Under the pieces are notes generated by a model. It made no database searches and was not told the origin of the DNA. It saw only the letters and a list, made by a program, of their open reading frames with translations. DNA of 64,000 bases from NCBI RefSeq assembly GCF_000689415.1, contig NZ_HG322950.1:5711501-5775500 (forward strand), read 5' to 3'. The translations under genes were made by a program, and so were the position numbers. Positions 18,590 through 27,379 of this stretch are shown one piece after another. Source of the DNA: Pseudomonas knackmussii B13. Lineage in GTDB: Bacteria; Pseudomonadota; Gammaproteobacteria; Pseudomonadales; Pseudomonadaceae. The stretch's first letter is position 1. Every line of letters starts with the position of its first letter.

Positions 18590-19360
18590 TCAGCGCACCA
18601 CGATACCGCGGCTGGCCAGGTAGGCCTTGGCCTCGGGAACGCTGTATTCGCCGAAGTGGAAGATGCTCGCGGCGAGCACCGCGTCGGCCTTGCCTTCGAG
18701 GATGCCGGCCGCCAGGTGCTCGAGGTTGCCGACGCCGCCGGAGGCGATTACCGGCACGTTCACCGCTTCGCTGATGGCACGGGTGACACCCAGGTCGTAG
18801 CCGCTCTTCACGCCGTCCTGGTCCATGCTGGTCAGCAGGATTTCACCGGCACCCAGGCCTTCCATCTTCTTCGCCCACTCCACCGCGTCGAGCCCGGTGG
18901 GCTTGCGGCCGCCGTGGGTGAAGATCTCCCAGCGCGGCGTTTCGCCAGGGCCGGAAACCTTCTTGGCATCGATGGCGACCACGATGCACTGCGAACCGAA
19001 GCGCGCGGCGGCTTCGCCGACGAACTCCGGGGTGAACACCGCGGCGGTGTTGATCGAGACCTTGTCCGCACCGGCGTTGAGCAGGTTGCGGATGTCCTGC
19101 ACGGTGCGCACGCCACCGCCCACGGTCAGCGGGATGAACACCTGGCTGGCCATGCGCTCGACGGTGTGCAGCGTGGTATCGCGGCCGTCGACGCTGGCGG
19201 TGATGTCGAGGAAGGTGATCTCGTCGGCACCCTGCTCGTCGTAGCGGCGAGCGATCTCCACGGGGTCGCCGGCGTCGCGGATGTTCTCGAACTTGACGCC
19301 CTTGACCACGCGGCCGTTGTCCACGTCGAGGCAGGGGATGATGCGTTTTGCCAGTGCCAT
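18590..19360 (-). CDS. hisF: Imidazole glycerol phosphate synthase cyclase subunit HisF
   Basis: (beta/alpha)8 cyclase that uses ammonia channelled from HisH to form imidazole glycerol phosphate and AICAR in histidine synthesis. 256 residues. Catalytic Asp12 is in IIPCLDVDNGRVVKG and the second Asp in VVAIDAKK. Phosphate-binding loops GGGVRTV and ASGGVGNLEHL are visible. It ends the minus-strand run hisB-hisH-DUF2164-hisA-hisF, 24 bp after hisA. Confidence 0.98.
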   Translation of the reverse strand: MALAKRIIPCLDVDNGRVVKGVKFENIRDAGDPVEIARRYDEQGADEITFLDITASVDGRDTTLHTVERMASQVFIPLTVGGGVRTVQDIRNLLNAGADKVSINTAAVFTPEFVGEAAARFGSQCIVVAIDAKKVSGPGETPRWEIFTHGGRKPTGLDAVEWAKKMEGLGAGEILLTSMDQDGVKSGYDLGVTRAISEAVNVPVIASGGVGNLEHLAAGILEGKADAVLAASIFHFGEYSVPEAKAYLASRGIVVR

Positions 19361-19384
19361 GTCAGTGCTCCCGCGGGTTCAGGC

Positions 19385-20122
19385 TCAGCCCTTGAAGGCG
19401 TCGCAAAGCGCCTGGGCTTCGGCGACGTCCAGGGTGCCTTCGTAGATGGCACGGCCGGTGATGGCGCCAACGATGCCCGGGGTGCGGGCGTCGAGCAGCT
19501 TCTGGATGTCGCCCAGGTTGTGGATGCCGCCCGAAGCGATCACCGGGATGCGCGTGGCGTTGGCCAGGGCGGCGGTGGCTTCGACGTTGCAGCCCTGCAT
19601 CATGCCGTCCTTGGAAATGTCGGTGTAGACGATGGCGGAGACGCCGTCGGCCTCGAAACGCTTGGCCAGGTCGATCACCTGCACTTCGCTGACTTCAGCC
19701 CAGCCGTCGGTGGCGACGAAACCGTCCTTCGCGTCCAGGCCGACGATCACCTTGCCGGGGAAGGCGCGGCAGGCTTCGCCGACGAATTCCGGCTGCTTGA
19801 CCGCCTTGGTGCCGATGATCACGTAGCTGACGCCGGCGCGGACGTAGTGCTCGATGGTCTCCAGCGAACGGATGCCGCCGCCGATCTGGATCGGCAGGTT
19901 CGGATAGCGCTTGGCGATGGCGGTGACCACCTCGCCGTTGACCGGCTTGCCTTCGAAGGCGCCGTTCAGGTCGACCAGGTGCAGACGGCGGCAGCCGCCC
20001 TCCACCCATTTGGCAGCCATGGATACCGGGTCGTCGGAGAAGACAGTGGCGTCTTCCATCAGGCCTTGGCGCAGACGCACGCAGGCGCCGTCCTTCAGAT
20101 CGATTGCGGGGATGATCAGCAT
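19385..20122 (-). CDS. hisA: HisA, ProFAR isomerase
   Basis: Phosphoribosylformimino-5-aminoimidazole carboxamide ribotide isomerase, step four of histidine biosynthesis. 245 residues from MLIIPAIDLKDGACVRLRQG, with catalytic Asp8. The second catalytic Asp is in VIVYTDISKDGMMQG. Phosphate loops QIGGGIRSLET and VIASGGIHNL are present. The longer frame from 20185 would overlap the neighbouring gene. Paralogous to HisF. Confidence 0.98.
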   Translation of the reverse strand: MLIIPAIDLKDGACVRLRQGLMEDATVFSDDPVSMAAKWVEGGCRRLHLVDLNGAFEGKPVNGEVVTAIAKRYPNLPIQIGGGIRSLETIEHYVRAGVSYVIIGTKAVKQPEFVGEACRAFPGKVIVGLDAKDGFVATDGWAEVSEVQVIDLAKRFEADGVSAIVYTDISKDGMMQGCNVEATAALANATRIPVIASGGIHNLGDIQKLLDARTPGIVGAITGRAIYEGTLDVAEAQALCDAFKG

Positions 20123-20163
20123 CGGTTGAACCTGCTCGAATCCAAGTCGTGAATAGGGTCGGG

Positions 20164-20421
20164 TCAGCTCTTCTCGAGCGCCCACAAGTCGCTTTCGATG
20201 CTCTCGAACCTGTCTTTCAGGTGCGCCTGCACATCGACGATCGCCTTGTTGTAGAACAGCGGGCCGAACTCGCGCATGAAGTAGTCCAGCGCTTCCTCGG
20301 CCTCGAACGCGCCCAGCTCCAGCTCGAAACGATCCTCGAGAAAGCGCTTCAGCGCCTGGCTCGCCGCCTGCCGCTGGGCGGCGTCGAGTTCGAGGATCGA
20401 CGGCTTTTCGCGGCGCGCCAT
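20164..20421 (-). CDS. DUF2164 family small protein within the his operon
   Basis: 85 residues, MARREKPSILELDAAQRQAA onward, with the conserved acidic-helical pattern (LKRFLEDRFELELGAFEAEE, FGPLFYNKAIVDVQAHLKDRF). This matches the DUF2164 family. The function is unknown. It lies 4 bp after hisH and 41 bp before hisA, so it is co-transcribed with histidine genes; nothing in the sequence suggests a catalytic role. The start is set by the ATG at 20421; the longer frame overlaps hisH. Confidence 0.8.
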   Translation of the reverse strand: MARREKPSILELDAAQRQAASQALKRFLEDRFELELGAFEAEEALDYFMREFGPLFYNKAIVDVQAHLKDRFESIESDLWALEKS

Positions 20422-20425
20422 GGAA

Positions 20426-21064
20426 TTACCAGCGGCCATCCCAGGCCACGAAGTTCTGCAGCAGCTGCAGGCCGTGGGTATGGCTCTTCTCCGGGTGGAA
20501 CTGCACGGCGAAGCGCGAACCTTCGGCCAGCGCGGCGGCGAAATCACGCCCGTAGTGACCGCGACCGACCACCTGGCGCGGATTGCCGGCCTCGATGTAG
20601 TAGCTGTGCACGAAGTAGAAGCGCGCTTCGTCCGGGATCTCGTGCCACAGCGGATGGTCGAGGGTCTGCTTGACCTGGTTCCAACCCATGTGCGGCACCT
20701 TCAGGTGCTCGCCGTCTTCATGCAGGTCCTTGCCGAAGAAGCGCACCTGGCCGGGAAACAGGCCGATGCAATCGACACCGTCGTTCTCTTCGCTGCGCTC
20801 CATCAGCGCCTGCATGCCGACGCAGATACCGAGGAAGGGGCGGTCCTGGCTGACTTCGCGCACCAGGCTGTCGAAGCCCAGGCGCTTGATCTCGGCCATG
20901 CAGTCGCGGATCGCGCCGACGCCGGGGAAGACCACACGGTCGGCCTCGCGAATGGTCGCGGCGTCGCTGCTCACCAGCACGCGACCGGCGCCCACGTGCT
21001 CCAGCGCCTTGGACACCGAGTGCAGGTTGCCCATGCCGTAGTCGATGACGGCTACCGTCTGCAT
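20426..21064 (-). CDS. hisH: HisH, imidazole glycerol phosphate synthase glutamine amidotransferase subunit
   Basis: Class I glutaminase giving ammonia to HisF. 212 residues. It begins QTVAVIDYGMGNLHSV, with nucleophile Cys81 in LGICVGMQALME. The His/Glu of the triad are in FAVQFHPEKSHTHG. The ATG at 21064 overlaps the hisB stop codon by one base (TAATG), so translation is coupled; a GTG at 21073 is a weaker alternative. Confidence 0.98.
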   Translation of the reverse strand: MQTVAVIDYGMGNLHSVSKALEHVGAGRVLVSSDAATIREADRVVFPGVGAIRDCMAEIKRLGFDSLVREVSQDRPFLGICVGMQALMERSEENDGVDCIGLFPGQVRFFGKDLHEDGEHLKVPHMGWNQVKQTLDHPLWHEIPDEARFYFVHSYYIEAGNPRQVVGRGHYGRDFAAALAEGSRFAVQFHPEKSHTHGLQLLQNFVAWDGRW

Positions 21065-21657
21065 TACAGGCACCCTTTGGTGGACGGCATCTGGCCGGCC
21101 ATACGCTCGTCCAGCTCGATGGCCATGCGCAGCGCGCGGCCGAAGGCCTTGAACACGGTTTCGATCTGGTGGTGCGTGTTGTGCCCACGCAGGTTGTCGA
21201 TGTGCAGGGTTACCTGGGCGTGGTTGACGAAGCCCTGGAAGAACTCCATGAACAGGTCGACGTCGAAGCCGCCGACGCTTGCGCGGGTGAAGGGCACGTG
21301 CATCTGCAGGCCGGGACGGCCGGAGAAGTCGATGACCACGCGCGACAGCGCTTCATCCAGCGGCACGTAGGCGTGGCCGTAGCGGCGGATGCCCTTCTTG
21401 TCGCCGATAGCCTTGGCAAAGGCCTGGCCGAGGGTGATGCCGATGTCTTCGACGGTGTGGTGATCATCGATATGCAGGTCGCCCTTGCACTCGATGTCCA
21501 GGTCGATCAGGCCGTGACGGGCGATCTGGTCCATCATGTGCTCGAGGAAGGGTACCCCGGTATCGAAACGGGCCTTGCCCGTGCCATCCAGGTCGATGGA
21601 CACCTTGATCTGGGTTTCCAGGGTGTCGCGCGCGACTGTCGCCTTGCGTTCGGCCAT
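21064..21657 (-). CDS. hisB: HisB, imidazoleglycerol-phosphate dehydratase
   Basis: Mn-dependent dehydratase, step six of histidine synthesis. 197 residues, the monofunctional form found in Pseudomonas. It begins AERKATVARDTLETQIKVS. Metal-binding His clusters are DDHHTVEDIGI and RGHNTHHQIE. First gene of the his operon here. Alternative upstream starts (21678) lack a better ribosome site. Confidence 0.98.
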   Translation of the reverse strand: MAERKATVARDTLETQIKVSIDLDGTGKARFDTGVPFLEHMMDQIARHGLIDLDIECKGDLHIDDHHTVEDIGITLGQAFAKAIGDKKGIRRYGHAYVPLDEALSRVVIDFSGRPGLQMHVPFTRASVGGFDVDLFMEFFQGFVNHAQVTLHIDNLRGHNTHHQIETVFKAFGRALRMAIELDERMAGQMPSTKGCL

Positions 21658-21686
21658 CACCAGCTCCACAGCTAACACAGCACTTA

Positions 21687-21709
21687 ATTATAAGAGGGGC
21701 CGCATTATA
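21687..21709 (-). promoter_or_regulatory. Putative -10 elements of the hisB operon promoter
   Basis: On the minus strand two TATAAT hexamers occur (21704-21709 and 21687-21692), 30-50 bp upstream of hisB, in a short AT-rich patch between divergent genes. No clear -35 is visible. Confidence 0.4.
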
Positions 21710-21807
21710 GGCGCGGCGGGCGCCGCGCGGCTATGGGCGATGGTCGGTGGACTGGCCGCGCGCCGGCGCTTGTCCTTACACTGCCCGCCCCCATCGAGGA
21801 AGCCGCC

Positions 21808-22206
21808 ATGCCTGTGATCGTCGAAGCGCCCGCCCAGCTCTCTGCCCAGGACCGCCAGGACCTGCTGCGGATCTACGCCGAGGCGCCGGCCGAGCTGCTC
21901 GCGCCCTTCGCCAACGGCGAAGCGCTGATCGATGCCGCGCTGGCCGCCGGCACCCTGATCACCGGCCGTTTCAACGACCGCCTGCTGGGCGCCGCCTGGC
22001 TGCAACGCGATGCCGATGCCTGGCGCCTGTCGCGCTTGTGCGTGCGCAAGGTCACGCGTGGCCGCGGCGTCGCCCGGCGCCTGCTGGAACAGACGCAGCA
22101 GCAGGCGGTACTGAATGGCCGCCCGCTGCGCCTGCAGGCCCCCGCCGGCTACGAGACGGCGCAAAGCCTGGCGACGCACCTGGACCTGGCCCTGGAAAAC
22201 CACTGA
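21808..22206 (+). CDS. PanZ/PanM-like GNAT protein (acetyl-CoA sensor family)
   Basis: 132 residues. A compact GNAT fold shows the acetyl-CoA loop RLCVRKVTRGRGVARRLLE, followed by LNGRPLRLQAPAGYETA. Short GNAT proteins at this locus are annotated as PanZ/PanM family, which bind aspartate decarboxylase PanD and trigger its self-cleavage. I cannot confirm PanD binding from sequence, so a general N-acetyltransferase remains possible. The ATG at 21808 follows gaggaa. It diverges from hisB and precedes the FAD oxidoreductase by 11 bp. Confidence 0.7.
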   Translation: MPVIVEAPAQLSAQDRQDLLRIYAEAPAELLAPFANGEALIDAALAAGTLITGRFNDRLLGAAWLQRDADAWRLSRLCVRKVTRGRGVARRLLEQTQQQAVLNGRPLRLQAPAGYETAQSLATHLDLALENH

Positions 22207-22217
22207 GCGAGGCCGCC

Positions 22218-23318
22218 ATGAACGATATCGACATCCTGATCATCGGCGCCGGCGCGGTCGGCCTGGCCTGTGCTGCACGACTGGCCGCTCCGGGGCGCAG
22301 CGTGCTGGTGGTCGAGGCGGAACGCCTGGTCGGCAGCCACACCTCCAGCCGCAACTCCGAAGTCATCCACGCCGGTATCTACTACGCGCCCGGCTCGCTC
22401 AAGGCCGAGCTGTGCCTGGAGGGGCGTGAGCGCCTGTACGCCTGGTGCGCCACCCACGATGTGCCGCACAGCCGGATCGGCAAACTGCTGGTGGCGGTGG
22501 AGGACGCCGAACTCGGCAAGCTCGAAGCCCTAGACGCCAATGCACGAGCAAGCGGCGTCCACGACCTGCAGCCGCTCGACTCCGCGCAACTGCACGCCAT
22601 GGAGCCTGCCGTACGTGGAGTCGCTGCGCTGCTCTCGCCGAGCACCGGGATCATCGACAGCCACGCCTACATGCACTCGCTGCAGACGGTCGCGGAAAAC
22701 AACGGCGCGCATCTGGTCCTAGACACCCGCATCGATCGCCTGCATCGCGCCGCAGACGGCTGGATCGCCGAGGGTGTCAGCGTTGGCGAGCCCTTCAGCC
22801 TGCAGGCCGCGCAGGTGATCAATGCCGGCGGACTGTTCGCCCAGCAGCTGGCGGCGAAGACCGAGGGCCTGAGCGATATTCCGCCGCTGCATTTGTGCCA
22901 GGGCCGCTACTTCACCTACAGCGGCCGCTCGCCGTTCAGCCACCTCATCTACCCGATGCCAGAAGCCAACACCGCCGGACTCGGCGTGCACGCCACCCTC
23001 GACTTAGGCGGCCAGCTGCGCTTCGGCCCGGACGTGCGCTATCTCGACGCCATCGACTACCAGGTCGACGAGCACCTGCGCGAACCTTTCGCCCAGGCCA
23101 TCCGCCGCTATTTCCCCGGCCTCGACGCGCAGCGCCTGCAAGCGGGCTACGCTGGCATCCGGCCGAAACTCAGCGCCGCCGGGGAACCGGCCGCCGACTT
23201 CGTCATCCAAACCGTCTCCGATCACGGCCAGAACGGCCTGATCAACCTGTTCGGGATCGAATCGCCGGGGCTCACCGCCAGCCTGGCCATCGCCGAACGT
23301 GTTGCCGCAGCCTGCTGA
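22218..23318 (+). CDS. FAD-dependent oxidoreductase (DAO / L-2-hydroxyglutarate oxidase-like)
   Basis: 366 residues. The N-terminal dinucleotide fold DILIIGAGAVGLACAARLA is followed by the glycine-oxidase/LhgO signature GSHTSSRNSEVIHAGIYY. A DAO substrate domain includes CQGRYFTY, YPMPEANTAGLGVHATLDLGG and GYAGIRPKLS, and the FAD-closing C-terminus reads NLFGIESPGLTASLAI. The pattern is closest to L-2-hydroxyglutarate dehydrogenase (LhgO), but the substrate is not fixed by sequence. The start at 22218 follows gcgaggcc. Confidence 0.82.
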   Translation: MNDIDILIIGAGAVGLACAARLAAPGRSVLVVEAERLVGSHTSSRNSEVIHAGIYYAPGSLKAELCLEGRERLYAWCATHDVPHSRIGKLLVAVEDAELGKLEALDANARASGVHDLQPLDSAQLHAMEPAVRGVAALLSPSTGIIDSHAYMHSLQTVAENNGAHLVLDTRIDRLHRAADGWIAEGVSVGEPFSLQAAQVINAGGLFAQQLAAKTEGLSDIPPLHLCQGRYFTYSGRSPFSHLIYPMPEANTAGLGVHATLDLGGQLRFGPDVRYLDAIDYQVDEHLREPFAQAIRRYFPGLDAQRLQAGYAGIRPKLSAAGEPAADFVIQTVSDHGQNGLINLFGIESPGLTASLAIAERVAAAC

Positions 23319-23379
23319 GCAGGCGTGGCGCATTGATATACTCCCGCCTACTCCACCGCGCCTGAACAAGGACCCGTCC

Positions 23380-25611
23380 ATGAAAGCGTTCGGCAAGATC
23401 CTGGGCCTCGTCGTCCTCGCCCTGCTGCTCCTGGCAGTCGCCGCCGGCTTCATCCTCACCCACTTCTTCAACCCGAACGACTACAAGGATGAGATCCGCC
23501 AGTTGGCCCGCGACAAGGCCAACCTCGAACTGAACCTGCGCGGCGATATCGGCTGGAGCCTGTTCCCCTGGCTCGGCCTGGAGCTGCACGACGCCAGCGT
23601 GGCCAGCCTGCGCACCCCGGACAAACCCTTCGCCGACCTGCAACTGCTCGGCCTCTCGGTACGCGTACTGCCGCTGCTGCGCCGCGAACTGCAGATGAGC
23701 GACATCCGCGTGCAGGGCCTGACCCTGACGCTGAACCGCGACAAGACCGGCAAGGGCAGTTGGGAAGACATCGGCAAACCGGTGCAGCCCGCCGCTGGCG
23801 CGACCACCGCGCCAACCCCGACCGAGCAGCCGAGCGCACCGGCCAAGCCGATGGCGCACGACATCGCCTCGCCGATGAAGCTCGACATCGACAGCCTCAA
23901 CATCACCGATGCCCGCGTCGACTTCAGCGACGAACAGAACGGCCGCCAGTACACCGTCGAAGGGCTGAACCTGAACACCGGCGCCATCCGCGAAGGCAGC
24001 GCCATCCCCTTCAAGCTCACCGCCTACCTGGGCACCAACCAGCCGGTGACCCGCGCCAAGACCGAGCTGACCGGCAACCTGCGCTTCGACCGCGCGCTCA
24101 AGCGCTACCAACTGGAAGACGCCAAGCTCGCCGGCGAACTCTCCGGCGACCAGCTGCAAGGCAAGACCGCGACCTTCTCGGCCCAGGGCCAACTGCTGCT
24201 CGACCAGGCCGCGCAAGTCGCCGAATGGAACGGCCTGAAACTGTCGATCAACCAGCTGCGCGCGCTGGGTGAGCTCAAGGCCCGCAACCTGGACAAGGAC
24301 CCGCAGTTCAGCGGCGGCATCTCCATCGCCCAGTTCAACCTGCGCGAATTCCTCGACGGTCTCGGCCAGAAGTTGCCGGCGATGGCCGACGGCAACACCC
24401 TGACCCGCCTGGAACTGGCCGCCCGTGTCGACGGCAGCAGCAACAGCGTCACCCTCAGCGACATCCACTTCAAACTCGACGACAGCAGCTTCACCGGCAA
24501 CCTCGGCCTCGCCGACATCGCCAAGCAAGCCGTGCGCGCCCAGCTAAGCGGCGACCGCCTGGACCTCGACCGCTACCTGCCGGCGAAAGCCGCCAAGGCA
24601 GCCGAAGCCACCAGCAGCGCCCGCAAGTCGGAAGTCGAGGCCACTGCGGCCAGCGCCAGCAAAGGCAATTCGCCGCTGCCCAACGCACCGACCCAGCAGG
24701 CCTGGAGCGACACCCCGGCGCTGCCCCTGGTACGCCTGCGCGCGCTCGACCTGGACGTCGGCCTGAACCTCGGCCAGCTGACCCTCGACAAGCTGCCGAT
24801 CGACAACGCCGTGCTCAAGCTGCACGGGCAGAACGGCCAGCTCAGCCTCGACGACCTGCGCGGCGAGCTGTACGACGGCCGTTTCAACGCCAAGGCAAGC
24901 CTCGACGTGCGCCAGGACGTGCCGCTGCTCGCCGTGCAGAAGCACATCGCCGGCGTACCCGTGGAGAAGCTGCTCGAAGCCCAGGGCCAGAAACCGCCGG
25001 TCACCGGCCTGCTCGACCTGGACGCCGACCTGACCACCCAAGGCAACAGCCAGAAGGCTTGGGTCGACAACCTAAACGGCTCCGCGCACTTCGCCCTGAA
25101 CAAGGGCGTGCTGCTCAACGCCAACCTGGAAGACCAGCTGTGCCGCGGCATCGCCACGCTCAACCGCAAGGACCTGAGCGGCGACCACAGCGGCAAGGAC
25201 ACGCCCTTCAACGACCTGCGCGGCAGCCTGACCTTCCGCAACGGCGTGGCCAACAACCCCGACCTCAAGGCCAGTGTCCCCGGCCTGACGGTCAAGGGCG
25301 ACGGCGACATCGACCTGCGCGTGCTGGGCATGGACTACCGCGTTGGCGTGATCATCGAAGGCGACAAGAGCGACATGCCCGACCCCGCCTGCGAAGTGAA
25401 CAAGCGCTACGCCGGCATCGAATGGCCACTGCGCTGCCGCGGTCCGCTGGAACTGGGCGCACGCGCCTGCCGCCTGGACCAGGAAGGCGTCGGCAAGATC
25501 GCCGGGCAACTGGCCGGCCAGCGCCTGAACGAAAAACTCGAAGAGAAATTCGGCGACAAGGTCAGCCCCGACCTGAAAGACGCGCTGAAGAACCTGCTGA
25601 AGAAGAAATGA
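23380..25611 (+). CDS. asmA: AsmA-family envelope protein
   Basis: 743 residues. One N-terminal membrane anchor (KILGLVVLALLLLAVAAGFI) precedes the AsmA N-terminal domain (about 30-170, FFNPNDYKDEIRQLARDKANLEL). The long periplasmic body ends in the AsmA_2/C-terminal region (LDLDADLTTQGNSQKAWVDN, NGVANNPDLKASVPGLTVKGDG). AsmA-like proteins are bridge-like lipid carriers that affect phospholipid transport and outer-membrane assembly. Residues 150-165 and 405-440 are Ala/Thr/Pro-rich linkers. The stop overlaps the mutY start (ATGA), coupling the two. Confidence 0.9.
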   Translation: MKAFGKILGLVVLALLLLAVAAGFILTHFFNPNDYKDEIRQLARDKANLELNLRGDIGWSLFPWLGLELHDASVASLRTPDKPFADLQLLGLSVRVLPLLRRELQMSDIRVQGLTLTLNRDKTGKGSWEDIGKPVQPAAGATTAPTPTEQPSAPAKPMAHDIASPMKLDIDSLNITDARVDFSDEQNGRQYTVEGLNLNTGAIREGSAIPFKLTAYLGTNQPVTRAKTELTGNLRFDRALKRYQLEDAKLAGELSGDQLQGKTATFSAQGQLLLDQAAQVAEWNGLKLSINQLRALGELKARNLDKDPQFSGGISIAQFNLREFLDGLGQKLPAMADGNTLTRLELAARVDGSSNSVTLSDIHFKLDDSSFTGNLGLADIAKQAVRAQLSGDRLDLDRYLPAKAAKAAEATSSARKSEVEATAASASKGNSPLPNAPTQQAWSDTPALPLVRLRALDLDVGLNLGQLTLDKLPIDNAVLKLHGQNGQLSLDDLRGELYDGRFNAKASLDVRQDVPLLAVQKHIAGVPVEKLLEAQGQKPPVTGLLDLDADLTTQGNSQKAWVDNLNGSAHFALNKGVLLNANLEDQLCRGIATLNRKDLSGDHSGKDTPFNDLRGSLTFRNGVANNPDLKASVPGLTVKGDGDIDLRVLGMDYRVGVIIEGDKSDMPDPACEVNKRYAGIEWPLRCRGPLELGARACRLDQEGVGKIAGQLAGQRLNEKLEEKFGDKVSPDLKDALKNLLKKK

Positions 25612-26675
25612 CCCCCGAACGCTTCAACTCGACCGTGCTCGACTGGTTCGACCGCCACGGCCGCCATGACCTGCCCTGGCAGCGCGACATCACGCCCTAC
25701 CGGGTGTGGGTCTCGGAAATCATGCTGCAACAGACCCAGGTCGCCACCGTGATGGGCTACTACGACCGCTTCATGGCCGTGCTGCCCACGGTCGCCGACC
25801 TGGCCGCCGCGCCGGAAGACGAAGTCCTGCACCTGTGGACCGGGCTCGGCTACTACAGCCGCGCACGCAACCTGCACAAGACCGCCAAGCTGGTCATGGA
25901 GCAGCACGGCGGCGAGTTTCCGCGCGACGTCGAGCAGCTCACCGAACTGCCGGGCATCGGTCGCTCCACCGCCGGCGCCATCGCCAGCATCTCCATGGGC
26001 CTGCGGGCGCCGATCCTCGACGGCAACGTCAAGCGCGTGCTTGCTCGCTTCCTCGCCTGCGACGGTTATCCAGGCGAGCCGAAGGTAGCTAAGCAGCTGT
26101 GGGAAGCCGCCGAGCGCTTCACGCCGGCCCAGCGTGCCAACCATTACACCCAGGCGATGATGGACCTGGGCGCCACCCTCTGCACCCGCAGCAAGCCGAG
26201 CTGCCTGCTCTGCCCGCTGCGCGAGGGCTGCCGCGCGCACCTGCTAGGCCGCGAGAGCGAATTCCCGGTGCCGAAGCCGCGCAAGGAATTGCCGCGCAAG
26301 CGCACGCTGATGCCGATCCTCGCCAACCGCGACGGCGCCATCCTGCTCTATCGCCGCCCCTCGACCGGTCTCTGGGGTGGCCTGTGGAGCTTCCCCGAAC
26401 TGGACGACCTCGATGCACTCGACCCGCTTGCCGAGCGCCACGCCCTGCGCCTGGGCGAGCGCCGCGAGCTGCCCGGTCTGACCCACACCTTCAGCCACTT
26501 CCAACTGGCCATCGAACCCTGGCTGGTGCGCGTGGAGGACGCGGCGCCCGCCGTGGCCGAGGGCGACTGGCTCTGGTATAACCTCGCCACCCCGCCGCGG
26601 CTCGGTCTCGCCGCGCCGGTCAAGAAGCTGCTGAAACGGGCAGCCGACGCTTTGAATGCAGGAGAAATGTCATGA
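25608..26675 (+). CDS. mutY: A/G-specific adenine DNA glycosylase MutY
   Basis: Removes A mispaired with 8-oxoguanine. 355 residues. Catalytic Glu37 is in VSEIMLQQTQV, the helix-hairpin-helix is LPGIGRSTAGAIAS, and Asp138 is in ILDGNVKRVLA. The [4Fe-4S] cluster Cys are at 192, 199, 202 and 208 (C-x6-C-x2-C-x5-C), exactly as in E. coli. A C-terminal NUDIX-like 8-oxoG reading domain starts near 230 (ILLYRRPSTGLWGGLWSFPE). It overlaps both neighbours by ATGA: asmA upstream and yggX downstream. Confidence 0.98.
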   Translation: MTPERFNSTVLDWFDRHGRHDLPWQRDITPYRVWVSEIMLQQTQVATVMGYYDRFMAVLPTVADLAAAPEDEVLHLWTGLGYYSRARNLHKTAKLVMEQHGGEFPRDVEQLTELPGIGRSTAGAIASISMGLRAPILDGNVKRVLARFLACDGYPGEPKVAKQLWEAAERFTPAQRANHYTQAMMDLGATLCTRSKPSCLLCPLREGCRAHLLGRESEFPVPKPRKELPRKRTLMPILANRDGAILLYRRPSTGLWGGLWSFPELDDLDALDPLAERHALRLGERRELPGLTHTFSHFQLAIEPWLVRVEDAAPAVAEGDWLWYNLATPPRLGLAAPVKKLLKRAADALNAGEMS

Positions 26676-26944
26676 CCCGACTGGTGATGTGCCGCAAGTA
26701 CAAAGAAGAGCTGCCCGGCCTCGATCGCCCGCCCTACCCCGGCGCCAAGGGCCAGGACATCTACGAGCACGTCTCGAAGCAGGCCTGGGACGAGTGGCAG
26801 AAGCACCAGACCATGCTGATCAACGAGCGTCGTCTGAACATGATGAACGCCGAGGATCGCAAGTTCCTGCAGGCCGAAATGGACAAGTTCCTCACCGGCG
26901 AGGAATACGCCCAGGCCGAAGGCTACGTCCCGCCCAGCGCGTAA
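26672..26944 (+). CDS. yggX: Probable Fe(2+)-trafficking protein YggX
   Basis: 90 residues, full length. MTRLVMCRKYKEELPGLDRP carries the conserved Cys7, and the C-terminus reads RKFLQAEMDKFLTGEEYAQAEGYVPP. The family protects Fe-S proteins from oxidative damage and is widely adjacent to mutY. Translational coupling to mutY (ATGA) fits supply or protection of the MutY cluster. Confidence 0.95.
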   Translation: MTRLVMCRKYKEELPGLDRPPYPGAKGQDIYEHVSKQAWDEWQKHQTMLINERRLNMMNAEDRKFLQAEMDKFLTGEEYAQAEGYVPPSA

Positions 26945-26980
26945 GTTTCGGTATTAACTGAAAATTTTTTCGCGGCACGC

Positions 26981-27009
26981 TTGACACCCCAACGCAAAAC
27001 CCTTTTAAT
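26981..27009 (+). promoter_or_regulatory. Sigma-70 promoter of tRNA-Phe
   Basis: TTGACA at 26981-26986, a 17-bp spacer, then TTTAAT at 27004-27009. The start would be about 6 bp before the tRNA. An AT-rich upstream tract (aaaatttttt) could act as an UP element. Confidence 0.8.
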
Positions 27010-27021
27010 GCGCGCCACGTT

Positions 27022-27097
27022 GCCCAGGTAGCTCAGTTGGTAGAGCAGGGGATTGAAAATCCCCGTGTCGGCGGTTCGATTCCGTCCCTGGGCACCA
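27022..27097 (+). tRNA. tRNA-Phe (GAA)
   Basis: A 76-nt cloverleaf with encoded CCA. The acceptor stem GCCCAGG pairs with CCTGGGC. The D-loop is AGCTCAGTTGGTAGAGC, anticodon GAA is in GATTGAAAATC, and the T-loop is GTTCGATTC. The same gene follows mutY-yggX in P. aeruginosa. Confidence 0.98.
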
Positions 27098-27137
27098 CCT
27101 TCAAGTTTCAGGTGGTGCAAGATCACCTGAAGCGATT

Positions 27138-27167
27138 AAAAAACCGGCCCTAGCGCCGGTTTTTTTA
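27138..27167 (+). terminator. Terminator after tRNA-Phe
   Basis: Stem AAACCGGC / GCCGGTTT with a CCTAGC-type loop, flanked by A6 on the left and T7 on the right, so it can work in both directions. A second small dyad (TTCAGGTG / CACCTGAA, 27107-27131) lies between it and the tRNA. Confidence 0.85.
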
Positions 27168-27379
27168 TTGCCCGCGATTTGCCTCCCGCCTGCCGTATCG
27201 CCCGTTTTACACAGCCTCCGCAGCCAACTGCCTTGCGTCTCCCACCCCACGCCGCTGGTCGCCTGCCCGGCGAAAGCCCCTGTGCGCCGTTGTCTACTGG
27301 CGCGTAGCACGGGCATCTTTCAGAATGATGACGCTGCTTCAAGAATTCCGACCAAAGGACGGGTTAACGTCCCCACCTG

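Noticed and set aside
18449..20152. 567-codon plus-strand frame opposite hisF and hisA
   Set aside because: Both his genes are unambiguous; the frame has no start signal.
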